From DASQPR01 sp963797675 (GTDB lineage Bacteria > Actinomycetota > Actinomycetes > Mycobacteriales > Micromonosporaceae), in NCBI GenBank assembly GCA_963797675.1, contig CAWCQQ010000002.1, forward strand, positions 992,001 to 1,056,000: DNA of 64,000 nt. Direction: 5' to 3'. The translations under genes were made by a program, and so were the position numbers. Below the pieces are notes generated by a model. The model had not been told where the DNA came from. It did not search any database and worked only from the letters and a program-made list of their open reading frames with translations. Below are positions 9,981 to 19,023 of this stretch, in pieces. Each line of letters begins with the position of its first letter. The stretch's first letter is position 1.

Positions 9981-10066
9981 CCAGTCGGCCTCGTCGGCAC
10001 GTGCAGATTCTGGTTGCACCGGGTGCACGTCTTGATGTTGCTCCGCTTGTCACGTGCGGGTCTGTA

Positions 10067-10088
10067 TATCCACGAGAAAATGTGGGTA
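10067..10088. promoter_or_regulatory. Inverted repeat in the hpnC/pucR divergent region
   Basis: TATCCAC and GTGGGTA form 7-bp arms (6 of 7 paired) separated by 8 AT-rich bases. It lies in the only AT-rich patch of the region that must hold the hpn operon promoter (leftward) and the pucR-type promoter (rightward). This is a candidate operator for the adjacent regulator. No clear -10/-35 pair was recognised for either direction. Confidence 0.35.
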
Positions 10089-10174
10089 CCGTCAGTTATC
10101 ACGAACGTACAAAAAGTGTTCCAGGAGTGAGCCGGTTGAACGCCGATCGACCAGGGAAATCTGCCAGCGGCGAC

Positions 10175-11338
10175 ATGATGTGGCTGGTGCCCGAATTGGA
10201 CACCAGGCTGCCGCAGATCCTTGATGAAGTGCGCGAACACTTCCGGGCCGAGTGGCCGGACTACGCCGACTTCCTTTCGCAGGAGCAGGAAGAGGTCACA
10301 GCGGCGGCCCGTGCGTTCCTGGTTCGCCTCCTGGAGATCGTGGAACAGGCCGAAAACAGCCCGTACCGGGCCGATACAAATACGCCCGAGTCTGCGCTGT
10401 TCGAAGAGATCGGCCGGATGGAGTTCCGGGAAGGGCGGGAGCTGACCACGCTGCTCTCCGCCTATCAGGTCGGCGCGCGTGTGGCGTGGCATCACGTCTC
10501 CCGTGCCGCGCTGGATCTCGGTGCCGAACCGGAGGCGCTCGCCGCGCTCGCCGAGGCCGTCTTCATCTTCATCGACCAGCTGTCGTCGGCGTCCGCGCGC
10601 GGTTACGTGAGCGAACAGTCCGGCGCGGCCGGGCAGCGCGAACAGCTCCGCAACGAACTCGTCGAATTGCTGCTCTCCGAACGCTCCACCGAAGTCGCGG
10701 TACGCCGGGCGGCAGGTCGAGCCTTGTGGACGCTGCCCAGGCTGGCCGCGGTGATCCTGGTCGATCCGGACAACGAGATCGGTCAAGTCGTGCTGTCGCG
10801 TTTGGACAGCTCATGCCTGCTGATCCGGCAGCGGACGATCATCGGGGCGATCGTGCCCGACCCGGTACGCCCCGGTCGCCGCCAACGGCTGTCGGAATCT
10901 CTCCGTGGCTCGAGCGCCGTCGTTGGACACCCGGTCGCGCTGGAGCATCTGCCCGCGAGCATGCGCATCGCGGAGGTCGCGGCGGCGCTGCAACGCGACG
11001 GCATCCTCGAGGAGGATCCGGTCTTCGCCGACGATCATCTGGACGCCATCATCGTGCACCGGGACGCTCGGCTGCTGGCGGCGTTTCGGAGTCAGATGCT
11101 GGCACCGCTGGCCGGGTTGACGGCGCCGGTGGAGGAACGCCTGACCGAGACGCTCGTGAGCTGGCTCCGCAACTTCGGCGACCGCCGGGCCGTGGCGGCC
11201 GAGTTGCACGTACACCCGCAGACCGTGCGATATCGCATGACCCAGTTGCACGGGTTGCTCGGCGACGTGCTGGACGATCCGAACGGCCGCGCTCGGTTGA
11301 TGCTCGCGATGGCCTGGCACCGGCCGCCGCGTCCCTGA
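10175..11338 (+). CDS. PucR/CdaR-family transcriptional regulator
   Basis: Regulator of about 387 residues. An N-terminal RsbRD-like sensory region (from LDTRLPQILDEVREHF) is followed by a GGDEF-like middle part (RLAAVILVDPD). The C-terminal helix-turn-helix contains ELHVHPQTVRYRMTQLHGLLGD, characteristic of PucR/CdaR proteins. The start is uncertain: a double ATG at 10175/10178 matches the usual beginning, while a GTG at 10127 sits too close to its AGGAG. It is transcribed away from the hopanoid operon across a shared control region, so it is a good candidate for controlling hopanoid synthesis. Its ligand cannot be read from sequence. Confidence 0.88.
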   Translation: MMWLVPELDTRLPQILDEVREHFRAEWPDYADFLSQEQEEVTAAARAFLVRLLEIVEQAENSPYRADTNTPESALFEEIGRMEFREGRELTTLLSAYQVGARVAWHHVSRAALDLGAEPEALAALAEAVFIFIDQLSSASARGYVSEQSGAAGQREQLRNELVELLLSERSTEVAVRRAAGRALWTLPRLAAVILVDPDNEIGQVVLSRLDSSCLLIRQRTIIGAIVPDPVRPGRRQRLSESLRGSSAVVGHPVALEHLPASMRIAEVAAALQRDGILEEDPVFADDHLDAIIVHRDARLLAAFRSQMLAPLAGLTAPVEERLTETLVSWLRNFGDRRAVAAELHVHPQTVRYRMTQLHGLLGDVLDDPNGRARLMLAMAWHRPPRP

Positions 11339-11364
11339 CCGATCGGGCCTGCGAAGATGTCGGC

Positions 11365-12153
11365 ATGACTGCCACCCCGCAGACCCGTGCCTTGAGCTTC
11401 GGCGCCGTCGCCGAGAACTACGATCGCTATCGCCCGTCCTACCCGCCGCAGCTGGTCGACGACGTGTGTGCGCTGCTGCCCGGCCATCGCATCGTCGAGA
11501 TCGGCGCCGGCACCGGTATCGCGACCAGCCAGTTCGCGGCACATGACCTGGAGATTACGGCGGTCGAGCCGGACCCGCAGATGGCCGGCGTACTGGCCCG
11601 CAAGTTTGTCGGCAACGACCGTGTCCGGGTCGACGTCGCCACGCTGGAGAGCTGGTCGGCGGCCCGCGATGCGGATGCGGTGCGCTTCAACGGACTGATC
11701 TGTGCACAGGCCTGGCACTGGACGGAGCCTGCGACGCGGTGGCGCGACGCCGCCGCGGCACTCGCGGGTGGCGGCGTGCTCGCGCTCTTCTGGAACCGAG
11801 ACGGGTACGCCGATCCGGCCGTCCTGGCCTGCCTCGGCGAGGTCTACGAGCGCTTCGGCATCACCGACCGCGCCGTGTTCCAGCACATCCAGCAGGCGTA
11901 CGGCTGGCCGGCCGAGGAGATCGAAGCAGCGGTCGGATTCAGCCGCCACGAGGTCCGCTACTACCACTGGACGCGTACGCAGAGCGTCGTCGATCATGTG
12001 GCGCGGCTGAACACCATCTCCGCGCATCTGATCCTGCCGGCCGATGTCCGTGAGGCACTCACGAACGACATCACGTCCGAGTTCACCAGCCGTTTCGGTG
12101 AAGAGATCGAGCTGTCGATGTCGACCGAGCTGGCCCTGGCAACGCGCGACTGA
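11365..12153 (+). CDS. Class I SAM-dependent methyltransferase
   Basis: 262-residue protein with FGAVAENYDRYRPSYPPQL at the N-terminus and the SAM-binding motif I VEIGAGTGIATSQF (about 46-59). The acidic residue of motif II follows in TAVEPDPQM. This N-terminal pattern is common in small-molecule methyltransferases of unknown substrate. It starts 27 nt after the pucR-type gene and may be cotranscribed with it. The GC-rich hairpin at 12161-12214 ends the unit. Confidence 0.85.
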   Translation: MTATPQTRALSFGAVAENYDRYRPSYPPQLVDDVCALLPGHRIVEIGAGTGIATSQFAAHDLEITAVEPDPQMAGVLARKFVGNDRVRVDVATLESWSAARDADAVRFNGLICAQAWHWTEPATRWRDAAAALAGGGVLALFWNRDGYADPAVLACLGEVYERFGITDRAVFQHIQQAYGWPAEEIEAAVGFSRHEVRYYHWTRTQSVVDHVARLNTISAHLILPADVREALTNDITSEFTSRFGEEIELSMSTELALATRD

Positions 12154-12160
12154 ATGTCTC

Positions 12161-12214
12161 CGTGATCGTGGAGTGCTGGACGTGTGATAGCACGTTCACC
12201 ACTCCACGATCACG
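12161..12214. terminator. Bidirectional hairpin between convergent genes
   Basis: Perfect 15-bp arms CGTGATCGTGGAGTG (12161-12175) and CACTCCACGATCACG (12200-12214) enclose a 24-nt loop. The loop itself holds an ACGTG/CACGT stem (12180-12184 with 12191-12195). There is no T-tract, as is common for actinobacterial hairpin terminators. It lies between the ends of the methyltransferase (+) and the binding protein (-). Confidence 0.75.
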
Positions 12215-12228
12215 TCCGTCCGACGCCG

Positions 12229-13200
12229 TCAGACGGTGATGCCCTTGAGCCAGGCGTTCACCTGGTTGGGGTGGGCGTCCACCCACTTCTTCGCGGCCGC
12301 GTCGTCGGTCATCTTGTTGGCGATGTCGAGCGCGACCGAGTTCTGGTCGTCGTTCGTCCACGAGAAGTTCTTGATGAACGTGGCGGCCGGCGAACCGAAG
12401 TCGACCCACGCCTTCCGAGCGATCTTGTCGAGGTCGTACGGCTGGTAGTCGCATTTGACGGTCTTCGGGTCCGCGTCACAGCCCGCCGTATAGGGCGGCA
12501 GCGCGACGTGAACGAGCGGCACCTTGGAGAGGAACCACTGGGGTTGGTAGAAGTAACCGATCATCCAGGTCTTCTGGGCCTCGGCGGTCTTGAATGCCTG
12601 GACCAGCGCGGCTTCGGTACCCGCATACTCCACCGTGAAGTTCAGGCCGAGGTTCTTGACCAGCGCCTCGTCGTTCGTCACGTAGGACGGATCGCCGTCG
12701 AGCAGCTGACCCTTGCCGTCGGTTGCGCTGGTGGCGAACTTGTCGGCGTACTTGTTGAGGTTGCGGTAGTCGAGCACGTCCGGATGCGCCGCCGCGAGCC
12801 ACGGTGGCACGTACCAGCCGACGATGCCCTGATTTCCGGTCTCGCCCATCTCCACCGCAACCGGTGAATCGTCGATGTACATCTTCTTCGAATCATCCTG
12901 GCCCCAGTTCTCCAGGATGACGTCGACCCGGTTCAAGGCGATGCCCTGCCAGGCATCCTCCTGGGTGAGGTTCTGCGACTTCACGGTGCAACCGAGCCGG
13001 GTCCGCATGACGTACGACACGACGGCCAGGTCGGCCTCATAACCCATCCGCGGGATGTCCGCGATGTTGACGGTGCCGCACGGCTGCACCACTGGCACCG
13101 GGGCTGCGGTTATCACCTTCCCGCTGACACATGCGGACATCGCCACGGCGCTGACTATGACAGTCGCGGCCGCGAACATGCGTTTGAGCCGAACATCCAT
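12229..13200 (-). CDS. Glycine betaine/choline-type ABC substrate-binding lipoprotein
   Basis: 323-residue OpuAC/ProX-like binding protein. The N-terminus is a lipoprotein signal ending at lipobox SAC (MFAAATVIVSAVAMSAC). The mature part has DIPRMGYEADLAVVSYVMRTRLGC, a run like ENWGQDD, and aromatic-rich segments GIVGWYVPPWL and WMIGYFYQPQWFL that suit cation-pi binding of quaternary amines. A GAGAGG ribosome site precedes ATG 13200. No permease or ATPase is adjacent, so it must partner with components elsewhere. It shares strand and neighbourhood with a choline-dehydrogenase-like gene at 17.3 kb. Confidence 0.85.
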   Translation of the reverse strand: MDVRLKRMFAAATVIVSAVAMSACVSGKVITAAPVPVVQPCGTVNIADIPRMGYEADLAVVSYVMRTRLGCTVKSQNLTQEDAWQGIALNRVDVILENWGQDDSKKMYIDDSPVAVEMGETGNQGIVGWYVPPWLAAAHPDVLDYRNLNKYADKFATSATDGKGQLLDGDPSYVTNDEALVKNLGLNFTVEYAGTEAALVQAFKTAEAQKTWMIGYFYQPQWFLSKVPLVHVALPPYTAGCDADPKTVKCDYQPYDLDKIARKAWVDFGSPAATFIKNFSWTNDDQNSVALDIANKMTDDAAAKKWVDAHPNQVNAWLKGITV

Positions 13201-13229
13201 CGAGTTCCCTCTCCTGCCTCGTTCTCGGG

Positions 13230-13826
13230 TCACGAGACTCCGGACCCGACCGGCCGCTGCAGGCGGTGCGCGAGCACCTGTTCGATCAGCGTCACGAGCA
13301 CCCGCTTGACCGATTCGCGATCTCGTGCGTCAGCCGCAATGACGGGTACGAACGGCGTGATGCCGAGCGCCTCGCGTACCTCGTCGAGTTCGAACTGGGG
13401 TGCTGCCTCGAACTCGTTGACCGCGAGCAGGAACGGCGTGCCGCGCTGCTCGAAGAAGTCGATGGCGGGGAAGCTGTCCTCGATCCGCCGCGTGTCGACC
13501 AGGATCACCGCGCCCAGCGCGCCGTCGACCAGGTCGTCCCAGAGGAACGAGAACCGGTCCTGTCCGGGCGTGCCGAACAGGTAGAGCAGCAGGGTGTCTT
13601 CGAGCGTGATCCGGCCGAAGTCCAACGCGACCGTGGTCGTGGTCTTGTCGGGCAGGCCGACCCGGTCGTCGACGCCGATCGACCGCTCGGTCATGTCGGC
13701 CTCGGTCACCAGCGGCTCGATTTCCGAGATCGCGCCGACGAACGTCGTTTTTCCCACGCCGAACCCGCCGCTGATGACGATCTTGACAGAGATCGGCGCC
13801 GGGCGTGTGCTAGAGCGCTCGGACAC
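13230..13826 (-). CDS. cvnD: Conservon GTP-binding protein (CvnD-like)
   Basis: Small GTPase-like protein of 198 residues in a conservon. The P-loop GGFGVGKT is at 20-27 and the switch region carries LFGTPGQDRF. The usual NKxD base motif is replaced by VNEFE, as is typical of this family. In Streptomyces conservons the four proteins form a membrane-linked complex likened to a G-protein-coupled system. The start overlaps the DUF742 gene by 17 nt, and it is the last gene of the four. Confidence 0.93.
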   Translation of the reverse strand: MSERSSTRPAPISVKIVISGGFGVGKTTFVGAISEIEPLVTEADMTERSIGVDDRVGLPDKTTTTVALDFGRITLEDTLLLYLFGTPGQDRFSFLWDDLVDGALGAVILVDTRRIEDSFPAIDFFEQRGTPFLLAVNEFEAAPQFELDEVREALGITPFVPVIAADARDRESVKRVLVTLIEQVLAHRLQRPVGSGVS

Positions 13827-14283
13827 GTCTCATGATCCTTTCGATGGTCTCCACGGACAGTTCGTCCTCGTTCTGGTCATGGCTGGACGCGTAGCCGCCG
13901 GAGATGAGGTCCGCGATCAAAACGCGGGCCACCCCGAGCGGTACGCCGAGCCGAGCCGCGATCTCCGCGACCGACTGCGGGAATTGGCAGATCTCCACGA
14001 TCTGGCGCAACTCGAATCGCAGCGGTGCGTGGATCGCCGATGCCGGTGCGGTGATCAGCGTGTGCGTTCGGAGCCCCTCCTGCACCGGTTGCGTACGGCC
14101 GCCGGTGAGCAGGAACGGCCGGACGACCGCCTCCTGCGTCTGATCGGCCTCCGTTGCCACGGTCGGTTGTGCTCGTACCTCGGACGGATAATCGTGCGTG
14201 CGCGGGATCATCCGCAGATCGGGCAGGCGGGCGACCACGTCGCTGTCCCAGCGACGCGCGTCGTTGGGCCCGGACCCGGTCAT
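13810..14283 (-). CDS. cvnC: DUF742 protein (CvnC-like)
   Basis: 157-residue protein with the DUF742 signature: VRPFLLTGGRTQP, LRFELRQIVEICQFPQSVAEIAARLGVPLGVARVLIADLISGG (split here only for reading) and a C-terminal ERIMRRVRAL. The central part reads like a winged helix. ATG 14283 overlaps the stop of the roadblock gene (ATGA). The family's function is unknown apart from its constant place in conservons. Confidence 0.92.
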   Translation of the reverse strand: MTGSGPNDARRWDSDVVARLPDLRMIPRTHDYPSEVRAQPTVATEADQTQEAVVRPFLLTGGRTQPVQEGLRTHTLITAPASAIHAPLRFELRQIVEICQFPQSVAEIAARLGVPLGVARVLIADLISGGYASSHDQNEDELSVETIERIMRRVRAL

Positions 14284-14705
14284 TGCGGTAGAGATCCTCG
14301 GGCGTGCGCGATAAGGGACGGCGTGAGCAGATCGCCGAAGCGTTCGGCGAGAAGCGAGATCTCGTACCCGGCAAGGCCGATATCGCAGGTCGACTCCGCG
14401 ATCACGCCGAGGCAGCTGCCGCCGCGGATCGCCGACACCAGCAGGAAGCCGCGCCGCATCTCGATCATGATGAGGTTCACCGCTTCGAATTCGTACCGGC
14501 GGGATGCGCTGCGACTCAGGCTGCACAGACTCGACACGATCGCGGCGAGATGGTCCGCACCGTCGCGGTCCAGTCCGTCCGATGTGGCAATCAGCAGACC
14601 GTCCGACGAGACCGCGACCGCGTCGCGTACGCCGAACGTGCTGTGGACGAAGTTGGCGAGTAGCCAGTTGAAGCTGTTGACATCGGTTCCCACATCAATA
14701 GACAT
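14280..14705 (-). CDS. cvnB: Roadblock/LC7 domain protein (CvnB-like)
   Basis: 141-residue single-domain roadblock/LC7 protein, expected to dimerise and regulate the nucleotide state of the conservon GTPase. Recognisable parts are FNWLLANFVHSTFGVRDAVAVSSDGL, ADHLAAIVSSLCSLS and GGSCLGVIAESTCDIGLAGYEI. It overlaps the sensor gene by 11 nt and the DUF742 gene by 4 nt, so the four genes are translationally coupled. Confidence 0.93.
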   Translation of the reverse strand: MSIDVGTDVNSFNWLLANFVHSTFGVRDAVAVSSDGLLIATSDGLDRDGADHLAAIVSSLCSLSRSASRRYEFEAVNLIMIEMRRGFLLVSAIRGGSCLGVIAESTCDIGLAGYEISLLAERFGDLLTPSLIAHARGSLPQ

Positions 14706-17176
14706 GGGTGCTCCTCTCAGTCTCGGCTTCCCCGAGATACGGCGTATGCGGTTCCGGCACTGTGGCCGCGTAGTCCTGGGCGCCACGGGCAATGCCCGCC
14801 CGAAGCGCGTTCAATGTGTCGCGGACGTGGGGCGAGGAGGCGGGCGTTGGCTCCTGCTGGGTCTGGTTGGTGGGCTCGTTCGGCACGGCGCGGCGCGGGC
14901 CTGGCACCCGCTTCATCAGCCCGTTCCGGGTTCGCTCACCTCGGCCGTGCGCGACATCCATAGCGAACGTTCCCTTCGATGAGCTGTACGAAAGGCCCGG
15001 CGCCGGTGTGCCCGCGCTGGGCAGATCGGCGGCCGATACGCCGGCGGCCGGTATTCCGGCACCGCTGATCGTCGGCACGGCGGCGCGGCCGCTGGCCGGA
15101 CGGGCGTTGGTCGAGCGATCGAACCACTGCACCGGCACCTCGGCACCGACCGGCATCTCCTCGTGCACGATCTCGTCCACGATCACGTCGAGCTGCGGAG
15201 GCGCGGCGCTGAGGGCCAGCGTCCGGGTCTCGGGTGCTGGACGCTGTGCCGGTGCGGCCAGTACCGGCGTGGAGAGCGTGACCCGCGCGGTGACACCGGT
15301 GACCGGCGATTGTGAGAGCTCCACCTCGATGCCGAGCTGGCGGGCAAGCTGGCCGACCACATAGTGGCCGAGGAACCGCGTCGGCGCAGTGAGGAAGCTC
15401 TCCTCGCCGCGAAGCCGGGCGTTGGACCGCTCCATTTCCGGCCGTTCCATGCCGATGCCCTGATCGGTGATGCCGATCAGATATCGGCCGTGGACGAGCC
15501 GTCCCTGGATCTCGACCTCCACATCGGGCGGCGAGAACGACAGGCCGTTCTCGACGAGTTCGGCGAGGACGTGCGCGACACCGGCGACGAACGCGCCGCC
15601 GACGTAGCCGTCGTCGAGCCGCCGGATCGACACCCGCCGGTAGTCCTCGACCTCGGAGATCGCGGCTCGGACCACATCGGAGACCGGGACCGGCTCCGAC
15701 CACGTACGCGGCCGGGACTCGCCGACGAGGACCAGGAGGCTCTCCGCGTTACGGCGCATGCGGGTCGCGAGATGGTCGAGTTCGAACAGGTTCGCGAGGC
15801 CGCCCGGATCGGTCTCCTCACGTTCGAGTTCGGTGATGAAGCCGAGCTGGCGGCGGAGCAGGTTCTGGTTGCGCCGGCCGAGGTTGGCCAGCGACTCCGA
15901 CGTGCTTCGCAGGAGGCGGGCCTGCTCGGTGGCGAGGCTGTACGCGGTCTCCTGCGCACCGTCGAGCGCCATCGCGACGGCCGCGATCTCGGCGCTCGAC
16001 CGGCGAGGCACCGCGACGCGCTGCGGTGGTTCCGGATCGGTATCCGCCGCGATCGTCTGGGCCTGGCGGATCGCCTCCGGGAGGCGGACGTTGGCGATCG
16101 CGTACGCCTCGGCGGCCAGCATCGCGAGCGGCCGGGTGATCGACCGGCTGGCCGAGGCGAGCAGCGCCGACGCACCGATGACGGCGAGCACAGCGAGGAT
16201 GGCCAACGCGGTCAGGCGGATCTTGGCGGTGGACTTCAGCGCGGACGCTCGTTGCGGTGACGTCGCCACCCACGGAGATCTGGGCGGCGTGCATGTCGCC
16301 CAGCAGCGTCGTGTTCGCCGACCACCAGGACTGCGGGCTGACCACGAACGTCATACCCTGCGAGGCGAATGCGCGCTGCTCGAAGAAGTTCGCTTCGCGG
16401 GCCGCGCCGGTGTCGAGTGCGGCTGTGACGAGCGCGAGCTGTGCCGGGTTCGCGTACTGGCGATAGCGCGCGAGCGCCTCCTGCTGCGCGGCGTCGATCT
16501 GGGCGAACGTCCGGTATTCGGTGCCCTTGAAACCGTCGGCGGCGAACACGCCGTTGAGGAATGCGCGTTGCTGAGCGGCGTACTCCTCGAGGTCGTCGAG
16601 TGCCTGCAGCGCATTGACGCCGCGCTGGAGCGTCTCATCGGTGGAACGGTAGACGCCGACGTCGATACCGTTCAGTGCCGCGATCAGGCCGGTGTAGAAG
16701 GCGAACGCGTCGGTAGATTTGATCTTCCTCGCGTCGATCCTGGCACGAATCGCGTCCAATCCGGCAAGATCCTTCAGCGCGGTCGCGACGCTCGCCGCGT
16801 CGGCGCCGGTCGCGTAGTCCTGCAGTCGCACATGCTCGGCGTCCACCTCGGTACGGGCCTGGTAGAGCTCGTCCTGGAAGGTCGCGTCGCCGCCGAGCAG
16901 ACCCGCGACGACACCACGTTCCGTTTGCAGATCGTGCACGAGGGTGTCGGAGTCGACGAGCACGCCGACGGATTGGTTGGTGTGGTCCGCGCTCTGGTAC
17001 GCGCCGGTGTAGCTGATCGTGACGACCGTGAGCAGTACGACGACGGCGACCATCGGCAGCGCAATGATGCGAACGAGGCGGCCGCGGATGGTCCGCCGCC
17101 GGACGGACGGACTCGCGGGCGCGGGCGTCGCTGGAACACCGGGCATTTCCACAGGGTCGTCTCGATGCCGCGCCAC
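14695..17176 (-). CDS. cvnA: Conservon nitrate-sensor-type histidine kinase (CvnA-like, frame change)
   Basis: Membrane sensor of about 826 residues. TM1 is near residues 35-55 (ALPMVAVVVLLTVVTISY). An extracellular helical NIT-type domain follows, with TERGVVAGLLGG and EYAAQQRAFLNGVF. TM2 is IRLTALAILAVLAVIGASALL, then HAMP and an HATPase with N-box ELVENGLSFSPPD and G-box GITDQGIGM. A proline/alanine-rich C-terminal tail follows. The GTG at 17176 has AAGGAG 9 nt upstream. A frame change near 16245-16262, in the extracellular part just before TM2, separates two well-conserved halves and is probably an indel error. Confidence 0.9.
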
Positions 17177-17296
17177 GGGTACCGCTCTCCTTTCACTTCA
17201 AACATGCTGCTCACGCCGTCCGACGCGGGGTTGTGCGAAGGGCGAATTCACGCGGCCGAGTTGATCACATTTTCTGATTTGGATATTTCGATCTGG

Positions 17297-18985
17297 TTAC
17301 ACAGCAGTATCGTCCGAATGAGTTTCATTGATCGTGTCAATGTCGCGACGATAGTAATCCACAGTGATCATTGCAAGTGGCGGGCGGCCCCGGATGAGGT
17401 CGGCGGCCCGTTCCGCGACGACCATTGTGGGTGCATATATGTTGCCGTTGGTGACGTACGGAAACACCGAGGCGTCGACAACTCGCAGGCCAGAGACGGT
17501 GTGAACGGACATGCTCAGCGGATCGACGACGGACTCGTCATCGACGCCCATTCGGCACGTGCACGACGGATGAAGAGCAGTTTCGGCATCTTGCGCGACC
17601 CAGTCGAGGATCTCCGCATCGGAGGAGACGTCGGGTCCGGGCGACGTCTCGCCCGCGTTGAAGGGTGCGAGCGCCGGTTGGTCCAGGATGCGCCGGGCGA
17701 CCCGGACCGCCTCTACCCATTCGCGGCGGTCCTGCGCGGTGGACAGGTAGTTGAACCGGAGTTCCGGATGTTGTCGCGGATCGGTACTGCGGATCTTGAC
17801 GGTGCCGCGGGCGTCCGAGTACATAGGGCCGACATGCACCTGGTAGCCGTGGCCGCCGGCCGGCGCCGATCCGTCGTAGCGGACCGCGATCGGCAGGAAG
17901 TGGAACATCAGGTTCGGATAGGCGACGTCGTCGTTGCTGCGGGCGAAACCACCGCCCTCGAAGTGGTTCGTCGCGCCCGGCCCGGTCCGGCCGAACAGCC
18001 AGGCCGCGCCGATCCACGGCCGGTGCCGCCACTTGAGGTAGGGCTGCATGGACACCGGCTGGCGGCTCGCGTACTGGATGTAGACCTCGAGGTGATCCTG
18101 CAGGTTCGCGCCGACGCCGGGTAGGTCGGCGACCACGTCGATGCCCAGCGCCTCGAGGTCCGCCGCGCGTCCGATGCCGGACAGTTGCAGCAGTTGCGGC
18201 GAGTTGAACGCGCCGCCGCACAGGATGACCTCGCCGGCTTCGACGCGCTCGATCCGTCCGTGTACGCGGTATTCGACGCCGGTCGCACGCTCCCCGGTGA
18301 ACAGCACGCGGTGGGTCAGCGCGCGGGTCCGAACGGTCAGGTTCCGGCGGCGCATGGCCGGTCGCAGGTAGGCGTCCGATGCCGACCACCGGCGGCCACG
18401 GTTGATGGTGCGGTCGAACGGCCCGAATCCCTCCTGCCGGTATCCGTTCACATCATCGGTGTGTGCATATCCGGCCTCCTGCGCGGCCGCGAAGAACGCG
18501 CGGAACAGCGGGCTGTCCGCCGGGCCGCGCTCCAGGTGAAGGGGTCCGCCGTGGCCGCGACGCGGATCGTCGCTCGCGGCCGCGGTGGCGTCCTCCATCT
18601 TGTTGAGGTACGGCAGGCAGTGCGCATAGTCCCAGTCCGCCATGCCCGGAACGGTCGCCCACCGCTCGTAGTCCAGCGGGTTGCCGCGCTGGAAGATCAT
18701 CCCGTTGATGCTGCTCGATCCGCCGAGCATCTTGCCTCGGGCGTGGTAGATCCGCCGACCCCCGAGGTTGGGCTCCGGCTCGGAGGAGTATTTCCAGTCG
18801 TAGAACCGGTTGCCGATCGGGAACGTCAGTGCGGCCGGCATGTGTACGAACACGTCCCACGGATAGTCCGGCCGGCCCGCCTCCAGGACGAGCACGCGCG
18901 TACCCGGATCCTCCGTGAGCCGGTTGGCCAGCACCGATCCGGCGGATCCAGCACCGACGATGACGACATCAAAGCGTTCGGTCAT
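17297..18985 (-). CDS. betA: GMC oxidoreductase, choline dehydrogenase-like
   Basis: FAD enzyme of 562 residues that would oxidise choline towards glycine betaine. Motifs in order: VVIVGAGSAGSVLANRLTED (FAD GxGxxG at 11-16), the GMC signature GKMLGGSSSINGMIFQRG, GAFNSPQLLQLSGIG, the catalytic His in HPSCTCRMG, and NGNIYAPTMVVAERAADLI. An ATG upstream at 19006 is in frame, but MTERFD at 18985 matches the family start. It lies 38 nt after the beta-propeller gene and probably shares its transcript. Substrate is inferred from the family; other alcohol dehydrogenases share the fold. Confidence 0.87.
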   Translation of the reverse strand: MTERFDVVIVGAGSAGSVLANRLTEDPGTRVLVLEAGRPDYPWDVFVHMPAALTFPIGNRFYDWKYSSEPEPNLGGRRIYHARGKMLGGSSSINGMIFQRGNPLDYERWATVPGMADWDYAHCLPYLNKMEDATAAASDDPRRGHGGPLHLERGPADSPLFRAFFAAAQEAGYAHTDDVNGYRQEGFGPFDRTINRGRRWSASDAYLRPAMRRRNLTVRTRALTHRVLFTGERATGVEYRVHGRIERVEAGEVILCGGAFNSPQLLQLSGIGRAADLEALGIDVVADLPGVGANLQDHLEVYIQYASRQPVSMQPYLKWRHRPWIGAAWLFGRTGPGATNHFEGGGFARSNDDVAYPNLMFHFLPIAVRYDGSAPAGGHGYQVHVGPMYSDARGTVKIRSTDPRQHPELRFNYLSTAQDRREWVEAVRVARRILDQPALAPFNAGETSPGPDVSSDAEILDWVAQDAETALHPSCTCRMGVDDESVVDPLSMSVHTVSGLRVVDASVFPYVTNGNIYAPTMVVAERAADLIRGRPPLAMITVDYYRRDIDTINETHSDDTAV

Positions 18986-19023
18986 GCGAGCGACTCCCGT
19001 GGCCAATGCATCGATCCAGTCGG

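Noticed and set aside
5900..10000. Programmed ribosomal frameshifting in the hopanoid genes
   Set aside because: The breaks have different directions and contexts and no common slippery heptamer or downstream pseudoknot; the same kind of break occurs in unrelated genes at 59-64 kb.
17233..17245. AAGGGCGAATTC string that resembles a cloning-vector junction
   Set aside because: Only about 12 bases match and flanking sequence is ordinary AT-richer intergenic DNA; chance is sufficient.
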